Positions 1-8,900 of a stretch of DNA of 64,000 bases are shown here, piece by piece. The DNA comes from Candidatus Heimdallarchaeota archaeon. GTDB lineage: Archaea > Asgardarchaeota > Heimdallarchaeia > Heimdallarchaeales > Heimdallarchaeaceae. The number at the start of each line of letters is the position of its first letter. The first letter of the stretch is position 1. Made by a program: the position numbers and the translations under genes. The notes under the pieces are model-generated. The model saw nothing but the letters and a program-made list of their open reading frames with translations, searched no databases and was not told the DNA's origin. The stretch lies in NCBI GenBank assembly GCA_030603365.1, contig JAUVXV010000006.1:110306-174305 (forward strand), given 5' to 3'.

Positions 1-749
1 TTTGAATCATTCTGTAAATAATTCTCAACAGAATATTCTAACCATCTCTTTATTATAGCGTCCTTTATGAAAAATCTTGATTTTGCTAATTCTCTATAAG
101 TATAATGTCCCATTTGGATGAATAGTGTTTCTTCTCTCTCCAACTCAAACCAAGACATCTCTCCTCTTTTTCCCTTCCAAGCAGTAGACTTTGAACGAAT
201 ACTCTGATAATCCTCTAATTCTCCTGAAAGTAGAGTATTATTATACAATCCAAACAAAGCAAAAGATTCTTCTTTGAACTTAACACCAGAAGTTAGTTCT
301 TCCTGAAGATTTCTGTTACTTGCTATTTTGATATACTGTAAAGGTTGATCAATTATCTGATACCTGATTTTAATTAGAAGAGAGGTGAGTTCTTTATCCA
401 ATATCTCATCAGCTTCGATTTTCTCTTTTATTTTCAAAATTGCTTCTGGAGTTAGATATGAAAAGGATTTATCCTGCTGCTTTTCTACAAATTCCCTTAT
501 TATTTTGTGTAGTGAGATTTGTGCTGGTCCTTGTTTGATTCCTTTTTCTCCATAAATCATTAAAGGGTAGTAATAGTATAACCATTGCTTAGCTAGATAG
601 ACTATGGGTATATTATGAAATCCGTTTTGAGGATATTCATTAGGGTTTTCAATGATATAATCCACCAATGCAGATATCAGTGCAAATTTGTATGTACTGG
701 ATTTCTTCTCGCTAAATAGAACTGATTCAATTCCTATCAAAACTTCCAT
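1..749 (-). CDS. Partial protein at left edge, possibly N-terminal part of an HNH-type nuclease
   Basis: An open frame on the minus strand begins at ATG 749 and runs off the left edge after about 249 codons without a stop, so the C-terminus is missing. The N-terminus reads MEVLIGIESVLF, followed by a TYKFALISAL stretch and IPIVYLAKQWLYYYYP. This layout (a short KFAL helix, then an LAxxW-YYYP segment) reminds me of the N-terminal region of large HNH endonucleases in restriction loci, but no catalytic motif is inside the window. An in-frame TAG lies 11 codons upstream, so the start is close to right. A GGTA-N17-TACC dyad sits 52-76 bases upstream. The function stays open. Confidence 0.55.
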   Translation of the reverse strand, partial: MEVLIGIESVLFSEKKSSTYKFALISALVDYIIENPNEYPQNGFHNIPIVYLAKQWLYYYYPLMIYGEKGIKQGPAQISLHKIIREFVEKQQDKSFSYLTPEAILKIKEKIEADEILDKELTSLLIKIRYQIIDQPLQYIKIASNRNLQEELTSGVKFKEESFALFGLYNNTLLSGELEDYQSIRSKSTAWKGKRGEMSWFELEREETLFIQMGHYTYRELAKSRFFIKDAIIKRWLEYSVENYLQNDS

Positions 750-800
750 AGATTCAAAGAAGATTCTTTCAATAAAAATCTAGTGTAGTTTTATTATATA

Positions 801-825
801 GGTAAGAATTTAGCAAAATAATACC
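801..825 (-). promoter_or_regulatory. GGTA-N17-TACC dyad, site 1
   Basis: On the minus strand GGTA starts at 825 and TACC ends at 801, with 17 bases between. It precedes the left-edge gene (start 749) by about 50 bases. An AT-rich TATATAATAA stretch follows and could be the TATA box. The same spacing occurs at nine other sites in the window. Confidence 0.5.
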
Positions 826-883
826 ATTCACAGACATTTTAACCATTTTTTTATTAAGTTAAAAGCAATTTTATGTGTCTCTA

Positions 884-1333
884 ATGTCCGATAATAGCAT
901 TTCCAGAAAGGTTGATATAAGTTGGGGATTTGAGCTCACTATAATAGATACCCCGAACACATTATATAGTTCAGTTTATGAATCTGAAAGAACAGAAGAA
1001 GCTTTATTAGAGATGCTAAAAAATAAGAGAAATAGATATTTCTATATTGTTAGTACTCCGAAAATGCGAATTGAATCAAGATCTTTTATTCAGAAGTTAA
1101 TGCAATTAAAGGATAAACTAAGAAATTTTGAATTTGTTTTTGTTAAAGGAAACAAGGATCCTGATGAAGAAATATTAAACTTGGCTTTATCACTAAAATG
1201 TCCAGTTATTTCTAATGATAAATTTAAACAGAGACATTACGATCGGTTTAGAAATAAAAAAATTGAGATATGGAGATTCAAAATTAATAAGAAGACAAAT
1301 TGTTTGAAAATATATGAAAAATGGAGACTATAG
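884..1333 (+). CDS. Zc3h12a/NYN (PIN-like) ribonuclease
   Basis: A 149-residue protein with the acidic pattern of the Zc3h12a (Regnase-1) type NYN/PIN RNase fold. The visible acids are D22 in IIDTPN, D94-E95-E96 in DPDEEIL and D112 in VISNDKF; in Regnase-1 the matching motifs are DGSN, YDDRF and VSNDNY. The family cleaves single-stranded or stem-loop RNA with Mg2+. Unlike the animal protein it has no CCCH zinc finger. I chose ATG 884; a GTG at 875 is also possible. It is followed 21 bases later by the gene at 1355 and may form an operon with it. It lies between a partial nuclease-like gene and a nucleotidyltransferase cassette, which suggests a role in RNA-level defence. Confidence 0.6.
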   Translation: MSDNSISRKVDISWGFELTIIDTPNTLYSSVYESERTEEALLEMLKNKRNRYFYIVSTPKMRIESRSFIQKLMQLKDKLRNFEFVFVKGNKDPDEEILNLALSLKCPVISNDKFKQRHYDRFRNKKIEIWRFKINKKTNCLKIYEKWRL

Positions 1334-1354
1334 TAATCAAATATGGGTGTTTAG

Positions 1355-2014
1355 ATGGTTTATCAAATAAGAAGGATAGAAGCAGAGGACGATATAGCAG
1401 GGTTAAGTCTTGGTTTAGCAATTCTCCTACCTGTTTATAGTTATGATTTACTATTTGGTTTTACTATACAAAAATCAGGTTCAGAAACTCTAAGAATCTG
1501 TAAATATAGACCTATAGAAGAAAAGATAAAGATGTATAGCAACATTGATTTTGCTAAACATGATATCAAAGAAGAACTATTGATCAAGATAACAGACTCT
1601 CTGGATTATGTTCTTGAAGAATATAGTACTTTAGATGAAATATTTGCATATAGGAAAAATCAAATTTTAGATTCAAGTTTGAAAGGAGGAAATTTGAGTA
1701 ACTTAGTGTATTCTGTTTGTTATTATGAGAATAAACGACACTTCGGATTTTGCTTTATGAGAGATGAGAGAGATGAGCCAATATTACGATTCTTTAGAGT
1801 TGATGTTGATTATGGATCAGTATATCCAAGATCTCTTAGAAAAGACTATTATGAAGAACATAGATACTTTGGAATATCTCTAAGAGATTTAAAATACCGA
1901 GATTTTATGAAAGCTTTACTTGAAATACTCTTAGAAACACTTGAAATTATCCAAGAAGGAGAACCTAGTTTCAGAGAATTTCATAAGTATGCTGATAAAT
2001 TCACACTCTTTTAA
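1355..2014 (+). CDS. Uncharacterised protein in defence island
   Basis: A 219-residue soluble-looking protein that I do not recognise. It has no signal peptide or membrane segment. It is rich in charged residues and aromatic residues and ends in a helical segment. It starts 21 bases after the NYN RNase gene on the same strand, so the two are probably co-transcribed and could act as a pair. It is convergent with the nucleotidyltransferase gene at 2023-2406, with only 8 bases between the stop codons. Confidence 0.6.
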   Translation: MVYQIRRIEAEDDIAGLSLGLAILLPVYSYDLLFGFTIQKSGSETLRICKYRPIEEKIKMYSNIDFAKHDIKEELLIKITDSLDYVLEEYSTLDEIFAYRKNQILDSSLKGGNLSNLVYSVCYYENKRHFGFCFMRDERDEPILRFFRVDVDYGSVYPRSLRKDYYEEHRYFGISLRDLKYRDFMKALLEILLETLEIIQEGEPSFREFHKYADKFTLF

Positions 2015-2022
2015 TTTTTTGT

Positions 2023-2406
2023 TTATAAATTTTCTCTTCTATAATTCACATCATCTTCATGTTGATCATCAAAATCATTTTCTGATAAAAGAACTAGATC
2101 AAATTTAGCTCCAGATTGAAAATCAAGATGAACAACATTGTAATTGCTTCCAGGATAAACATTATCAGCTTTAAAATTTGATTTTAAAACTGAAATTAAT
2201 CTAGGATAAAAAGACTCTTCTGAAGGATTACCTGTAACAGAGAATATTACATCCATATCACTATCTGGTCTGTGTGTCCTAAGAGCTCGTGATCCAGCTT
2301 GAGCTATTCTAGAAATTTTCAGATTTGATTTTGTCATTACATTAACTATACTCTTCCATAGTCTATGATAATGAGCTTCACTATTCTTATTATTATTAAA
2401 TGTCAT
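2023..2406 (-). CDS. Minimal nucleotidyltransferase (MNT/CD-NTase-like)
   Basis: A 127-residue protein with a complete polymerase-beta-type nucleotidyltransferase signature: G38-S39 in AGSRALR, D50 and D52 in DSDMDV, and a third acid D103 in KFDLVL. It lacks the C-terminal helical domain of full-length CD-NTases, so it resembles minimal nucleotidyltransferases. Such enzymes adenylylate or otherwise nucleotidylate proteins or small molecules. It is the last gene of the RNase HI, helical protein, OAS-like and NTase cassette, about 100 bases after the OAS-like gene. Two NTases side by side is unusual. It may modify a partner encoded nearby, as in MNT/HEPN pairs, but this is inference. Confidence 0.65.
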   Translation of the reverse strand: MTFNNNKNSEAHYHRLWKSIVNVMTKSNLKISRIAQAGSRALRTHRPDSDMDVIFSVTGNPSEESFYPRLISVLKSNFKADNVYPGSNYNVVHLDFQSGAKFDLVLLSENDFDDQHEDDVNYRRENL

Positions 2407-2508
2407 GACAAAGTAATTGTTATTAAATTATAAAAAGCTTTAGAATTCCATTGCAGTTATACTGAAAACACATACAACAAAACCAAGTTTTTTAGATGCA
2501 ACAAGATT

Positions 2509-3273
2509 CTATTTGAAAATAAAGGTTTCATCAATTGGATTAGTCTTTATCTTCTTGTATGCGTTTTTCGATTCACTTAAAAGAAATTCTTTTTTTGGGA
2601 AACTGAAATTATATGAAACTAGTGATCTATTCCTAGAATCAAACAATTGCAGATTATCCTTTAGTTCAGAATCTTTAATATATTCAAAAAACAACTTCAG
2701 AGAATCTGTAAAAGTTTCAGGTTCATTGCTTTTGAAACAACGTACTAGTATTAATTCAATTGCAAAAGAAGGAATATTTCCAGTATTAGGAGAATTTTCA
2801 GGTAAATCTCTCCAATATTTTAGAATTCTAGCAGATCCTTTAAACAGATCACCATAACCTGCTATTTCAGCAACTTCTTTCATTGATCTTTGTGCTCTTC
2901 CCAGATCATCAGTTAAACCATATTTAGTTGGTAAAACATCCATATGAACTCCTCTTACAGTTATATTTACTGATCTCTTACGTATTATAGATTGTGTTGT
3001 AGAACAGCCTTTGAGAGTTGTTTGAAATCTTTCTAATATTTTTTCCATATCTTGTTTTGGGGAAAGCAGAACTACAGCATCAAGATCACTTTGTCCTTTG
3101 ATTCCTGTTCCCTTACCTATGGAACCACATTTCCAAATTTCTACCTTAAGGATATTCTTATTACCATCTAGACATTTGGAAACCGAATTTAAAGCTGCAT
3201 TATAATTTCTTATATCAGATATACTAGGTTTCAATTTCTTTGCTAAACTGACTAATCTATCTTCAAAACTCAT
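2509..3273 (-). CDS. OAS-like CD-NTase (cyclic or linear oligonucleotide synthase)
   Basis: A 254-residue nucleotidyltransferase with the OAS/cGAS-type signature GSIGKGT-x5-SDLD. Catalytic acids are D63 and D65, with a third, D112, in VHMDVLP. As in animal 2'-5' oligoadenylate synthases, the DxD strand is followed by a VLLSP segment, and an ARILKYWR helix precedes a helix with FAIELIL. It is shorter than OAS1 or most CD-NTases (about 300-360 residues) because the C-terminal lobe is compact. Members make 2'-5' or 3'-5' linked oligonucleotide second messengers in antiviral defence. I chose ATG 3273 after a GAGGA site. It starts 10 bases after the 309-residue gene, so the two are translationally close. 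No typical CBASS effector is obvious; the 309-residue protein or the small NTase is the nearest candidate. Confidence 0.7.
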   Translation of the reverse strand: MSFEDRLVSLAKKLKPSISDIRNYNAALNSVSKCLDGNKNILKVEIWKCGSIGKGTGIKGQSDLDAVVLLSPKQDMEKILERFQTTLKGCSTTQSIIRKRSVNITVRGVHMDVLPTKYGLTDDLGRAQRSMKEVAEIAGYGDLFKGSARILKYWRDLPENSPNTGNIPSFAIELILVRCFKSNEPETFTDSLKLFFEYIKDSELKDNLQLFDSRNRSLVSYNFSFPKKEFLLSESKNAYKKIKTNPIDETFIFK

Positions 3274-3283
3274 TTTCAATTCC

Positions 3284-4213
3284 TCAACTATACTTCTTTA
3301 CAATATTCCTTACTAAGGATTCTAGTTCTAATAAATCTTTTTGGACGAATTTTTGTTCACTTTTTTCCTGAGGATGTATAAAAAATGTCAAGACTTTATT
3401 AGATGCTAGCATTGAATCCTTATCAATAAAGTTTACAACATGCTTATCAAATAAATGGTGAATAATACTTCCAAATGTTTTAGTTTTAAACAAGTCAACA
3501 AGGAAATTTGAGTAATTATCTTTTAAAACACTCTCCATAGAATATCTAAAAAGAAATGCTCCAATTGCTAAACCATAGTCATCGTTCCTATTTATTTCTT
3601 CTATTGCTAAATCAATCATACTGTTTCTTCGTTCTTGTACTAATTGATTTTCTATGAATTTTATCTTGTTCTTTGCTTCGTGTATAAGGTATGGTGAGGT
3701 AAGAATTGCTTTTATCTTTAGTTCGATTTCTCTCAATTTCTTCTTATACCCATTTTTAACAGAATTACTAATTATATTATCTTGTTCAGATTCTTCATTT
3801 AATTCTGTCAAAATATAGAAATCTTCGTATTTTCTATGATATAAAATTGTTTTCCCTTCTTGATTTCTCTTTGAATAACCCCAATCAGTAAAGTACCAAG
3901 GTTTCTTAACTAGAATCATATTGAAAAGACTTTTTTTATCTGAAGGACTTGTCAATTCTTGAAAAAGCTGATAGAGATAATCTTCTGAATATTTCTTCAG
4001 ATATGCTGCTGTAGTTATTTGCCAGTGTATAAACTGTTCAAATAATTTATCACTGAGAAAAATGTCAGAAATTACTGGCTGAATTTTTACATAATCAGAA
4101 TTAGATGATTCATCTCTTGTTGTCAATGTAAGCTTCTTAATACTCTCAATTAGCAAATCATTTATTTCCTGAAATTCCTTAAGCTGTTCCGCAAATAGTG
4201 TTACAATATCCAT
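3284..4213 (-). CDS. Helical protein partnered with OAS-like NTase; possible HEPN/DUF4145-like region
   Basis: A 309-residue protein without signal peptide or membrane segment, rich in predicted helices. The N-terminal half is unrecognised. Near residues 215-265 the segment AIGAFLFRYSMESVLK followed by TFGSIIHHLFDKH looks like the helix pattern of HEPN or DUF4145-type domains, but the canonical R-x4-6-H motif is not clear. It sits directly upstream of the OAS-like gene (4 bases or 10 bases depending on start) and 68 bases after RNase HI on the same strand. This makes it the best candidate effector or sensor of the NTase cassette. Function is inferred only from position. Confidence 0.55.
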   Translation of the reverse strand: MDIVTLFAEQLKEFQEINDLLIESIKKLTLTTRDESSNSDYVKIQPVISDIFLSDKLFEQFIHWQITTAAYLKKYSEDYLYQLFQELTSPSDKKSLFNMILVKKPWYFTDWGYSKRNQEGKTILYHRKYEDFYILTELNEESEQDNIISNSVKNGYKKKLREIELKIKAILTSPYLIHEAKNKIKFIENQLVQERRNSMIDLAIEEINRNDDYGLAIGAFLFRYSMESVLKDNYSNFLVDLFKTKTFGSIIHHLFDKHVVNFIDKDSMLASNKVLTFFIHPQEKSEQKFVQKDLLELESLVRNIVKKYS

Positions 4214-4281
4214 CCGTTTTAAGCTCCGTCTTATAATAACTGATGTTAAAATTATACTTACTAGTTCATTAATGTATTTTG

Positions 4282-4701
4282 TTATTTCCTGAAATCATCA
4301 ATTGCTTTGTTAGCTAATTTATCTGCTTCTTTATTTTCTTCTCTCCGAATATGAGAATACGAAACCTTTTCAAAATAAGTTTCTTTCTTTTTTACTTCTT
4401 CAAAGAGCTCTTTTAGTTTTTCATTTCTTATTCTATATACACCTGTAAGATGATTAACAAGTAATTCAGAATCACTTAGAACATGTACTTTTCCTCTACA
4501 AACGCCTGCACACATGTCAAGCCCATAAATTAATGCGTTGTATTCAGCTTGATTATTTGTTAAACGGTTTCCAAGATATTTTGAACCTTTTTCTAATATG
4601 TTTCCTGACATATCTTTAATTATAAATCCTCCACCAGCTTTACCAGGATTACCTCTAGAACATCCGTCTACAAATAATCTAACCTCAAAACACTTCTTCA
4701 T
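4282..4701 (-). CDS. rnhA: Ribonuclease HI
   Basis: A 139-residue RNase H fold enzyme that cleaves the RNA strand of RNA-DNA hybrids. All four catalytic acids are visible: D12 in FVDGCSRGNPG, E53 in NNQAEYNAL, D77 in LSDSELLV and D127 in NKEADKLAN, with the catalytic His loop at SHIRREEN. Length matches the family. A longer frame starts at TTG 4728, but ATG 4701 fits the usual N-terminus. It heads a same-strand run with the helical protein, the OAS-like NTase and the small NTase, and a GGTA-N17-TACA dyad lies upstream. RNase HI in a defence cassette could remove R-loops or hybrids from invading replicons. Confidence 0.9.
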   Translation of the reverse strand: MKKCFEVRLFVDGCSRGNPGKAGGGFIIKDMSGNILEKGSKYLGNRLTNNQAEYNALIYGLDMCAGVCRGKVHVLSDSELLVNHLTGVYRIRNEKLKELFEEVKKKETYFEKVSYSHIRREENKEADKLANKAIDDFRK

Positions 4702-4758
4702 CTCGAGTATACGTTTTTTAGGAAACAAATTAAAGGTTTTACTAAAATAAATGATAAT

Positions 4759-4783
4759 TGTAAAAAATATCTATAAAATTACC
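4759..4783 (-). promoter_or_regulatory. GGTA-N17-TACA dyad, site 2
   Basis: On the minus strand GGTAA begins at 4783 and TTACAA begins 20 bases further down, the same register as the other sites. It lies about 60 bases before the RNase HI start (4701) and so probably controls the RNase HI, 309-residue, OAS-like and NTase run. Confidence 0.5.
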
Positions 4784-4896
4784 TTTTATTCTTCAAATTC
4801 CTAAATGTTTAATTAATAAAGTTCTAAAACTAAATAGGTAAGAAGAACTTAAAATTATGGACTCGGAGAGATCAGTATACCAAATAAAAATTCTAG

Positions 4897-5907
4897 CTAA
4901 CGTTCCAGATCTCTTAATTTCTGAAAAATTTTATCAGTCAGAATTTCTCTTTCTTTGCTATGATGAAATCTTTGATGGCAATTTGGACATACAGCAACAA
5001 CATTATCGGGAGAATCTGTTCCACCATCACTTAAGGGAACCAAATGATGTATCTCTAAAAAAGGTTCCTCATTTTCAGTTATGAAAGGCGCTGGACTATC
5101 GCAGCATTCACACTTACCCTTTGATCGTATCTTAGCATACTTGCGGACATTATGATCCCTTAAGTATTGTATAGTTTCAATTGTACTTTTCCTGATATTT
5201 TCTAGTTTGCTTCTTATGATTTCTAACAGATCACCCAAGTTTTTTTCTTCAACTATTTGTTCGATTAATTTCTCATAACTCTGAAGAATATCAGTAGAAA
5301 CGGCACTAGTGTCATATATCATTGATTTATCTTCATTCTCAGCGATATTAACTAACCAAGGATTAACCAATCTTAACAGATTTGTTTTCATTTCTATAAA
5401 AGTTTCTTCGTTCAGAACAGGATGTAGAAGTTTGATCTCTTGTGGAATGCTTAATTTGTAATAATAGTTTCGACCTCTCTTTCCTTTACTTAGAAGGCCT
5501 TCTTCAATTCTCTTAGTTATCTTATAAACTCTAAAAATAGCTAGATATCCTTGTTCTTGATTCTCAAAATAATTAAATGGAGCAATTGGATCCCAGACTT
5601 GAAAGAATCTGTTGCACAGATTTTCAAACATTTCATAATTAACATTAACCTTTAGATAAGAATCAATGAAGGCAACATATTCCAAAGGGAAAGGTTCATT
5701 CAAGATACTGTTTTCATTTAATGAACCTAAAGAAGATAGTTTGAATGTTGCTTTTGTTAATTTAGTATCAAGTAAGAAAGGACCGATATGAGGATTCATT
5801 TCCTTTTTACAGAGCAGTATTTGATGGTTTTTATATAAATTCTCAAAACCAAATGTCATAGAAAAGATATTTACAATCTCATCGCGTAATGCATATATTA
5901 GTTCCAT
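4897..5907 (-). CDS. HNH endonuclease at the end of the dptFGH-like operon
   Basis: A protein of about 336 residues whose C-terminal 55-60 residues hold an HNH nuclease: KGKCECC, then EIHHLVPLSDGG with the DNA-binding and catalytic histidines, then CPNCHQRFHH. The two CxxC pairs bind a structural zinc. The N-terminal 260 residues are unrecognised and may sense DNA. I chose ATG 5907 because AAGGTGA precedes it by a few bases; a TTG start at 5931 would overlap the dptH-like stop codon. Either way it is the fourth gene of the dptF-G-H-like operon. In phosphorothioate systems the DptFGH group needs a nuclease to damage unmodified DNA, and this protein is a natural candidate. Confidence 0.8.
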   Translation of the reverse strand: MELIYALRDEIVNIFSMTFGFENLYKNHQILLCKKEMNPHIGPFLLDTKLTKATFKLSSLGSLNENSILNEPFPLEYVAFIDSYLKVNVNYEMFENLCNRFFQVWDPIAPFNYFENQEQGYLAIFRVYKITKRIEEGLLSKGKRGRNYYYKLSIPQEIKLLHPVLNEETFIEMKTNLLRLVNPWLVNIAENEDKSMIYDTSAVSTDILQSYEKLIEQIVEEKNLGDLLEIIRSKLENIRKSTIETIQYLRDHNVRKYAKIRSKGKCECCDSPAPFITENEEPFLEIHHLVPLSDGGTDSPDNVVAVCPNCHQRFHHSKEREILTDKIFQKLRDLER

Positions 5908-5927
5908 GACATTCACCTTACTTAGTC

Positions 5928-8900
5928 TCAAACATTCTTTACTGACCTTCCACCATGTGTTGTTGATCGAGGTCTTATTTTTATTTTCTTCATTCCCATT
6001 GTAAAATCTAAGCGGTTTGCTTCTTTAGCCCATATTAGTGCCTCACCTTTCTCAAGATTAGAAAGTTCTTTTATGTCAACATCTTCCATGCTACTTAGTT
6101 TCTTCTTAAGAATTTTCAACCAATCTGGAACAACAGTTTTATGAATTATTACAATTTCAGAAAGCTCAATTATTGTATCAGCTATAGATTTAGGATCTTG
6201 AGATGATACAACTAGAGAAACTCCTCTATGTCTTACTTCTCTATTTAATGTAACTATTTCTTCTTTCATTGAAGTTGAGAAGTATTTGTGAGCTTCATCA
6301 AACACTATTAATTTATTCCCCTCCCCTCGTTCAGATGCTACTCTAGCAAAAATCAAGAATAAGGACATAGCAGTATTCTTATCCATTAGTTTTTCTCTAA
6401 CATCTACAATAACTGTATCACCCTTGTTGATGTACTTAAATGCATGATTTTCTTTAGAGATATATCTCCTGGCAAGATTAATCCTTCGTTTTGCTAATTT
6501 CTTTTGATTTAGACTTAATTCATCATCTTCTTCAACAAGTTTTAGTAAATTGGTAGGTGTAAGTTCACTCTCTCCGTAATATAATTCATTCAGAAATTCA
6601 TGTATAACTTGAATATATAAGGAATCATTTGAATCAGCAAAAAGCAACAGTCTCCAGCCATCAATTCCTAAGTCTTCAGGATGGAAGAAAAGAGGAAATA
6701 CATCGATTTTTGATTCATTCTCATATATTTTCTTTTGTTCTTCATAAGATCTAGGAGTAACAAACACCTTGATTTTCTCTAGAGGAACTGCATGTTGGTT
6801 ATATTTCAATAACAAAGCATTCAATTCGTCTTCATTATCGTTTTTATCAATTAAGCTTAGATATTCAGGGGCATATGAAGTGTCTTGATGAAAATGGAAA
6901 ATTATGGTCTGGAGTTTAGAATGAATATTATTCAAACCAGGAGGCAAATTTTGAGCAGCTTCTATAATTACTCCTGTTGTATAACTCTTACCACTTCCTT
7001 TAGCTCCCAGTATTACTGTAGTCAGAGGTTCATTCATGTTTACTGCTACTTTCTTATTCTGATATTCTCCAATAATGCCCCATTCTTCAGCAACACTATC
7101 ACCAGTTGTACCAAGCATTATTTCTGGGTCCAAAACTGGTGCAATACTTATTTCCGCTGTAACTTCCTCTAGCTCATCTTTTAATTTTGTTACTGGTTCT
7201 TCAACTTCAATTGGTTTTATTTCCATTACATCTTCTAGTGTTTCATCTTCAATAACTTCAAGTGCAGTAAAACTTTCTTGAGATGTTATTATAGGAGTTT
7301 CTGTTACTGCTTCTAATGCTTCTTTTTCAATTACTTCAATTTCATCCACAATATCAAGTAGAACAGCTATTTTCTCAAGTCCAAATAAGAAAATTCCATC
7401 CAGTTCTAATTCAGGATCTATATCTTCTGCAGAAACATAAGGGTCAAAACCAAACACTTTGCCATACAGCAGTTTATTTTCTGTTTTATAACCAAAAAAT
7501 GTCTCATAATTCTGTCTTTGAATTTTTTCAATGACATCTATAAGAAATTCATGTACAATTAATGCTTTATCTGTTTCAAAATATCTAAAGAATCTTCTAA
7601 CATTTTTCTCCAATAATTGAGCTAATTCTAGATCTCTCAAACTAGAATTATAATCTCCAAATCTATGAAATCTATGTTTAAGGATGAGATATGCAGATTC
7701 AATTTGTTCCTTAGCACCTGATATTACATCTCTTTTACTTGCACTTTCACCATGCTTAGCTTCAATTGGAATCATAGTTATATTTATTTTCTCAAGATCT
7801 TGTCCATCTCTCTCTATTACGATCTCAAGCAAATCATCACTTAGTTTAGAGAATTTCTCAGAATCATCATTTTTCCAAGCTTCGATATAATGATAATTAG
7901 AAATCACAATTCGGATTGATTTTATATCTCCATTTTCAATTTTCACTAGAGGTTGATTTTGATTCCCCTTTAGTAGTTCGAATAGTGCTAGTACTTCTCC
8001 TAACTTTCCTGTTAAATTTGGATATTCATCCTTTAGTGCAGATAATGCCCAACTCCCTGCTAGATAGTTAAGAGACGATAGCAACATGTTCATTGTTTTT
8101 TCTTTGTGTATCTCATGTTGACAAAGAAGTTTTAGCTGGTTTTTCATAATGGCCAATATATAATCAATTTGTTCAGTTGTGACTATAACATTGGAATGAT
8201 TAATTTGGCTTTCAAATGGTGGAGAAAAATCTATTAAATATTCAACCTGGTCATTTAAAGCACGATCAAATAACTCAACCCCTAGATCTTGATCAATAAA
8301 ACATGCCCAATCAGTGTTTTGATGTAATGAAGTTATAATATCTTTCATTTTAGGCTCAATCTGTAGCATCAAAGATAATAAATTATTCTCATCATAGGTT
8401 TGATGAATTGACGCTGAAAAACAAGTCATTGTGTGAAGTAGTTGGTTATATATTACAGTAAAATCAGAATCAGAATTTGGAATTGCTTGAATATTGTTTG
8501 TTGGATATGTAAACATACCTCTATAAAATCGACTATCTGAAGGATCAAATTTGGTATCATAATAGCTAAATATACTCGATTGTGTAGAACTAAAACGATT
8601 TGCTTTTGGAGTACTAACACGTATTGAATCATGAAAAATACCAGAAATGAATGTCAAATGGGAATACGGAAGATTCTCTATCACTTTTATAGTCTCACTT
8701 AGTTCACTTCTTTTGTCAGGTGAAACATTTGAAATAACGTATGAGATGGAACTCATCATTTGTGCTTCAAAATCATTAGGATTAGGCTTCGAAAAGAATT
8801 CTACAAAACTTCTTCCTAATTCATAACTAGGAACATCTTCTCTTGAAAAAAGACTGATATTATATTTGAGTTCCAAATCACGATATCTTTTCTTTCTGTT

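Noticed and set aside
2513..2857. A 114-codon plus-strand frame
   Set aside because: It lies antisense to the OAS-like gene, which has conserved catalytic residues.
4857..5084. A 75-codon plus-strand frame
   Set aside because: It overlaps the conserved HNH motif region on the other strand and has no recognisable content.
6885..7890. Several open frames of 68-95 codons on the plus strand
   Set aside because: They lie antisense to the dptH-like gene, have Ser/Tyr-rich or erratic composition and no ribosome sites; the dptH-like frame explains this DNA.
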